A DNA stretch of 10,626 bases from positions 1 through 10,626 of the forward strand of contig QZKU01000069.1 of the NCBI GenBank assembly GCA_003598085.1, given 5' to 3'. This document shows positions 8,287-10,626 of this stretch, in pieces. The DNA comes from Candidatus Abyssobacteria bacterium SURF_5 (GTDB taxonomy: Bacteria > Abyssobacteria > SURF-5). Numbering within the stretch: the first letter of the stretch is position 1; each line of letters starts with the position of its first letter. The position numbers were made by a program, and so were the translations under genes. Below the pieces are notes generated by a model. The model was not told where the DNA came from, ran no database searches, and saw nothing but the letters and a program-made list of their open reading frames with translations.

Positions 8287-8398
8287 CTAGTGTCATGTCA
8301 AGCAGAATTTGAAGAGCACAGGAGTTCCGGGGATCACGCCAAAGGCGTGATTCCGTGTCCCCGGAATTCCCGACAGAAAGAAGTTGTCACAACACTAG
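8287..8398. mobile_element. MITE-like 112-bp element with terminal inverted repeats
   Basis: The ends CTAGTGTCATGTCAA (8287-8301) and TTGTCACAACACTAG (8384-8398) are inverted repeats matching at 12 of 15 positions. Both are flanked by GCG (8284-8286 and 8399-8401), a possible 3-bp target duplication. Inside is a long imperfect hairpin: TTCCGGGG (8325-8332) pairs with CCCCGGAA (8359-8366), and ATCACGCC (8333-8340) pairs with GGCGTGAT (8344-8351) around an AAA loop. No protein is encoded. Size and structure fit a non-autonomous element or a REP-type repeat moved by a transposase elsewhere. The exact ends are inferred from the inverted repeats. Confidence 0.6.
8325..8366. repeat. Long imperfect palindrome inside the MITE-like element
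   Basis: The outer 8-bp arms TTCCGGGG/CCCCGGAA and inner 8-bp arms ATCACGCC/GGCGTGAT are separated on one side by a 7-nt bulge (8352-8358). TGTCCCCGGAAT-type sequences recur in repeats of many environmental genomes as I recall; copy number here cannot be checked. Confidence 0.7.
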
Positions 8399-8632
8399 GC
8401 GCAGAGATCACAGGCCAGTCGTTTAAGCCAGACCAACCAGAAGTGAAACAGCGATAACGGAAGGTTCACTCCTCCAGTGCCTATTCCAAAGTGAAGAGTT
8501 GAAGACGTATCCTTCATTCGGCAAGAATGATATATGAAAGACCGGATAGGTGATAACTGCACATTTGGATGGTCGAGAAAACTCAATGTTTGAATACGAC
8601 AGACATTCATCAAAGAGGCGGCAGTCTAAGAA

Positions 8633-9739
8633 TCACTCTCCCGATGTCTCCTGAAGGATTCGGAGCAGCTCATCACAATATTTCTCTGGCTCTTCATACG
8701 GAATATCGTGACCGGAGTTTTCAAACCATATGAGTTGTTTCCCGCGCGGAGCATCCAAGGATTGATAATAACGCTCGGCAAGCTCGAAAGGGGTATTGTA
8801 ATCGTATCGGCCCACGAAAAAATAGACGGGGATATCCATCCTGGGCGCTTCCTGAAACAAATTGGTATGCTGCCGTTCTTCCCACATATGGTTTTCGGAA
8901 AACTCCTGCCCACGGAAGAAGCGCAGGCCATCGACTAGGGAATAGTCCGGTGAAGCCATCCCTATCTTCAATAGACTGTTGAATGACGCGTTGCTGTTGT
9001 GCCAGACCCCTCCGAATCGCTCAAGCCATTTGAACTTTACTGCCACCTCCCGGTAATTATCATGCGGCGGCGCGCTGATTCCTTCGAGCTCTTCGACAGC
9101 CGTCCTATCGCCGGATTCCTTGGCCATCGCCAGCGCGAATCGATAAGAAATCTCTTCCTGTTCGTCTTTCTTGACAACTTGGCCTACCCCGACATATGCG
9201 TGAAAAAGCTCAGGATATCGTGATGCGGCAAGAACGCCGATTTCACTTCCCCACGAGCTCCCCACGAGGTATATCTTGGCAACATTGAACCGTTGTCTCA
9301 ACATCTCCGATAGTTCACGAACATCAGAAACAAATTGGTCTCTCTTCATGCTCTCCACAGGAACTTGGCGGCCATAGGTCTTTCCGGCGCCGCGTTGATC
9401 CCAATGCGCGACGGTAAAATGGCGCACCAGTTCACGGTCAAAATGCCGGGCCAAACAGATATCGCCGGAGCCTGGCCCGCCATGCAGGTTAAGCAAAACG
9501 GGATTCGCCTTGTCCCAACCGCGAACAAGTATCCATTGATCGATGCCGCCAAGCCTGATCTTCTCAAGAGATTCAATGCCGTTGGGTGAGGTAATTCTCG
9601 TTTCCCTCCGGACTCTGCTCTGGAGGTGTCGACGGTAAAGGAGAAAAGAAATTACTGTGACTACCGAAAGGAGCGCCACAGGTAAGATCACATATCTCGT
9701 TAATATAACGATGACAAGTTTGCCGAAGCGCGTAAACAT
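8633..9739 (-). CDS. Membrane-anchored alpha/beta hydrolase, proline-iminopeptidase-like (S33 type)
   Basis: This 368-residue protein begins with a hydrophobic helix (about 8-35, VIVILTRYVILPVALLSVV) followed by RRHLQSRVRR, so it is probably held in the membrane by an N-terminal anchor. An alpha/beta-hydrolase fold follows. HGGPG (86-90) is the oxyanion-hole motif typical of prolyl aminopeptidases, and WDQRGAG (113-119) is their next hallmark. GSSWG (160-164) places the nucleophile at S162. D313 (GRYDYNTP) and H344 (NSGHDIPYEEP) complete the triad. Residues about 185-295 form the lid region. Members cleave N-terminal proline or act as esterases, so the substrate remains unknown. ATG 9739 has AAAGG 5 nt upstream and a promoter at 9772-9780. 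The gene lies downstream of the Rhs gene on the same strand, but a 153-bp gap with its own promoter and no resemblance to immunity proteins make a functional link unlikely. Confidence 0.9.
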   Translation of the reverse strand: MFTRFGKLVIVILTRYVILPVALLSVVTVISFLLYRRHLQSRVRRETRITSPNGIESLEKIRLGGIDQWILVRGWDKANPVLLNLHGGPGSGDICLARHFDRELVRHFTVAHWDQRGAGKTYGRQVPVESMKRDQFVSDVRELSEMLRQRFNVAKIYLVGSSWGSEIGVLAASRYPELFHAYVGVGQVVKKDEQEEISYRFALAMAKESGDRTAVEELEGISAPPHDNYREVAVKFKWLERFGGVWHNSNASFNSLLKIGMASPDYSLVDGLRFFRGQEFSENHMWEERQHTNLFQEAPRMDIPVYFFVGRYDYNTPFELAERYYQSLDAPRGKQLIWFENSGHDIPYEEPEKYCDELLRILQETSGE

Positions 9740-9771
9740 GAAGGCCTTTCTCAGACAATATCAGTGGAGAC

Positions 9772-9802
9772 AGTATACCAAGAAACCGTTGCTTTTTCAT
9801 GA
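9772..9802 (-). promoter_or_regulatory. Possible extended -10 promoter of the hydrolase gene
   Basis: On the - strand, TATACT (9777-9772) is preceded by TGG (9780-9778), giving an extended -10. The -35 region, near TGAAAA (about 9800-9795), is weak. The predicted start, near 9765, lies about 26 nt before the ATG at 9739. Confidence 0.45.
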
Positions 9803-10241
9803 GATGAGATGAGAGAGTGAAATCTCCTCCTGCAAGAGTTGGTATTCTTTACTCTGAGAAGAGAAAGGTGTCGTGGCCTGTAAAGTCCCGGCCTATCCGT
9901 ACAAGGCCGCACCCCCTGCTATCGCTTTTCTCCACCAAACGACATCAGCCACATAAATATCGTAGACATTAGTTCCAAAAGTCACTATCTCCATCGGTAC
10001 CTGATAGTAAGGGGTCGGTATCGGAAGTATATCCGCAAGCTGGATCGCTGTTCTTAGAGCAGCCCATCCGCTGGGGTTTTCGCCGCACAGCCCTAGCGGG
10101 TCATTCCAAGCCACCGGATCATTCCCCACATACGCATACAGATTTATTCCCCCGAGGTAGCCGATTGGATCGGGGGTGATGAATCTTCCCAGGTCGGGCG
10201 AGTACCAGCGGGCGCGGTAGTAATACAGGCCGGAGCGGGCA

Positions 10242-10315
10242 TGTCGCTCGCGCGAGGTGTAGGTGAAGCCACGCGCGGCGCGTGGTCTCCTGCTTGATGT
10301 TGCCGAAGGCATCGT
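10242..10315 (-). repeat. Rhs block duplicated at 7057-7135
   Basis: The blocks 10242-10271 and 10286-10315 are each identical over 30 bases to 7057-7086 and 7106-7135, in the same orientation and order. Only the spacer differs: 14 nt, palindromic, here against 19 nt there. This is the longest direct repeat that I see in the window. Confidence 0.88.
10269..10285. repeat. GC-rich mini-palindrome at the Rhs frameshift
   Basis: CCACGCG (10269-10275), loop CGG, CGCGTGG (10279-10285). The arms are identical to those of the hairpin at 5370-5386. It coincides with the point at which the Rhs reading frame shifts. Confidence 0.65.
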
Positions 10316-10626
10316 ATCGGTAACTCTTCACCATGACTCCGCCGAACGTCGCCAGTTCGGTGACGCTCCCCTGATGATTCTTCAGATACAGGTAATCGGC
10401 GCCATCATACCGCGCGATCAGCGGATCGTCAATTCCTAAGCCGTGCGTGAAACCGGCAATCAGTGAATCGCTGGCGTCGAGCTCCGCGATAAGATCGAGC
10501 CCGTCGTACGCGTAATGCGTCTCGTCAGTTATCTGGCCGAGGCCGTCCTTCTCGATGGTCTTCAGCCTGCGCCCCAATGCGTCGTACACGAATTCGGTGG
10601 TTCCGCTGTTACTCGGGTAGGTGATC

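Larger units (their letters stand above)
7943..8632. other. 690-bp interval without an intact gene: enzyme remnant plus MITE-like element
   Basis: Between the 200-residue gene and the hydrolase lie an N-terminal remnant of a PLP enzyme (7991-8161, - strand) and a 112-bp inverted-repeat element (8287-8398). Positions 8399-8632 show nothing I can assign. A - strand frame of 72 codons at 8395-8613 overlaps the element's end and looks random. Confidence 0.65.
9893..10626 (-). pseudogene. Rhs/YD-repeat protein gene, 3' part, frameshifted and cut by the window edge
   Basis: The frame entering at 10625 reads ITYPSNSGTTEFVYDALG, then YDGLDLIAELD, YLYLKNHQGSVTELA and YRYDAFGNIKQE, which are YD repeats of the Rhs beta-shell. 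Just after KQE (near 10286) it leaves Rhs sequence. The Rhs sense continues in another frame with GFTYTSRERHARSGLYYY, RARWYSPDLGRFITPDP and GYLGGINLYAYVGNDPVAW, ending NDPLGL, the conserved core end. A variable tip of 63 residues follows and stops at 9893. The shift comes from a 14-nt spacer where the relic at 7057-7135 has an in-frame 19-nt one. That spacer contributes to the palindrome CCACGCG-CGG-CGCGTGG (10269-10285). Rhs proteins are large surface or secreted shells that deliver C-terminal toxins. Here the tip is short and hydrophobic (ADILPIPTPYYQVPMEIV) and matches no toxin that I recognise. As read, the gene is broken; a sequencing error in the palindrome is the alternative. Confidence 0.78.

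Noticed and set aside
8287-8401. Integron attC site
   Set aside because: The inverted ends begin with CTAG and lack the GTTRRRY/RYYYAAC core sites; no integrase or cassette layout is present.
8395-8613. 72-codon - strand open frame next to the MITE-like element
   Set aside because: No ribosome-binding site or family resemblance was seen, it overlaps the element's end, and its composition looks random.
8633-9739. Hydrolase as the immunity or processing partner of the Rhs gene
   Set aside because: It has its own promoter-like sequence and a complete S33 triad; same-strand adjacency alone does not support a link.

Overview
The window looks like a chromosome segment from a Gram-negative, free-living bacterium of moderately high GC. 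The periplasmic SurA-type foldase, the eno-ftsB arrangement, the exported aryl-sulfotransferase-like protein and the intergenic repeat of the 'CHSEERSDEES' type would all fit a Desulfobacterota-like or neighbouring uncultured lineage. That placement is inference; no rRNA or other phylogenetic marker is present.

Positions 1-2801 are core genome. After an intrinsic terminator (105-132) and a sigma70-like promoter (151-180) lies a tight three-gene operon on the + strand: a SurA/parvulin-type periplasmic peptidyl-prolyl isomerase, enolase (eno) and an FtsB/DivIC-type divisome protein that overlaps eno by ATGA. Positions 2802-4243 hold a near-consensus promoter, a roughly 140-nt leader that could fold, and an exported beta-propeller protein of the arylsulfotransferase (ASST) family. 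Convergent to it (4267-5208, - strand) is a cytoplasmic FHA-GGDEF diguanylate cyclase with intact active and inhibitory sites.

Positions 5209-5610 contain two copies of a dispersed repeat and a probable promoter for a complete class II CPD photolyase (5611-6963).

From 6964 onward the window becomes accessory-like and scarred. It holds a short relic of an Rhs/YD-repeat gene (7057-7160), an unrecognised 200-residue protein gene (7340-7942), the N-terminal 56 codons of a trans-sulfuration PLP enzyme that then stops (7991-8161), and a 112-bp MITE-like element with terminal inverted repeats (8287-8398). An intact membrane-anchored alpha/beta hydrolase of the proline-iminopeptidase type follows (8633-9739, - strand). 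The window ends in the 3' part of an Rhs gene, broken by a frameshift (9893-10626, - strand). The two Rhs pieces share two 30-bp identical blocks, so the relic and the large gene belong to one duplicated family. The frameshift in the large gene lies exactly at a GC-rich mini-palindrome whose 7-bp arms recur in the intergenic repeat near 5370.

I found no CRISPR array, tRNA, rRNA or complete transposase. No new defence or signalling system can be claimed from the sequence. The less ordinary material is the remnant-rich stretch 6964-8632, the palindrome-associated Rhs decay, the MITE-like element and the structured leader of the ASST gene.
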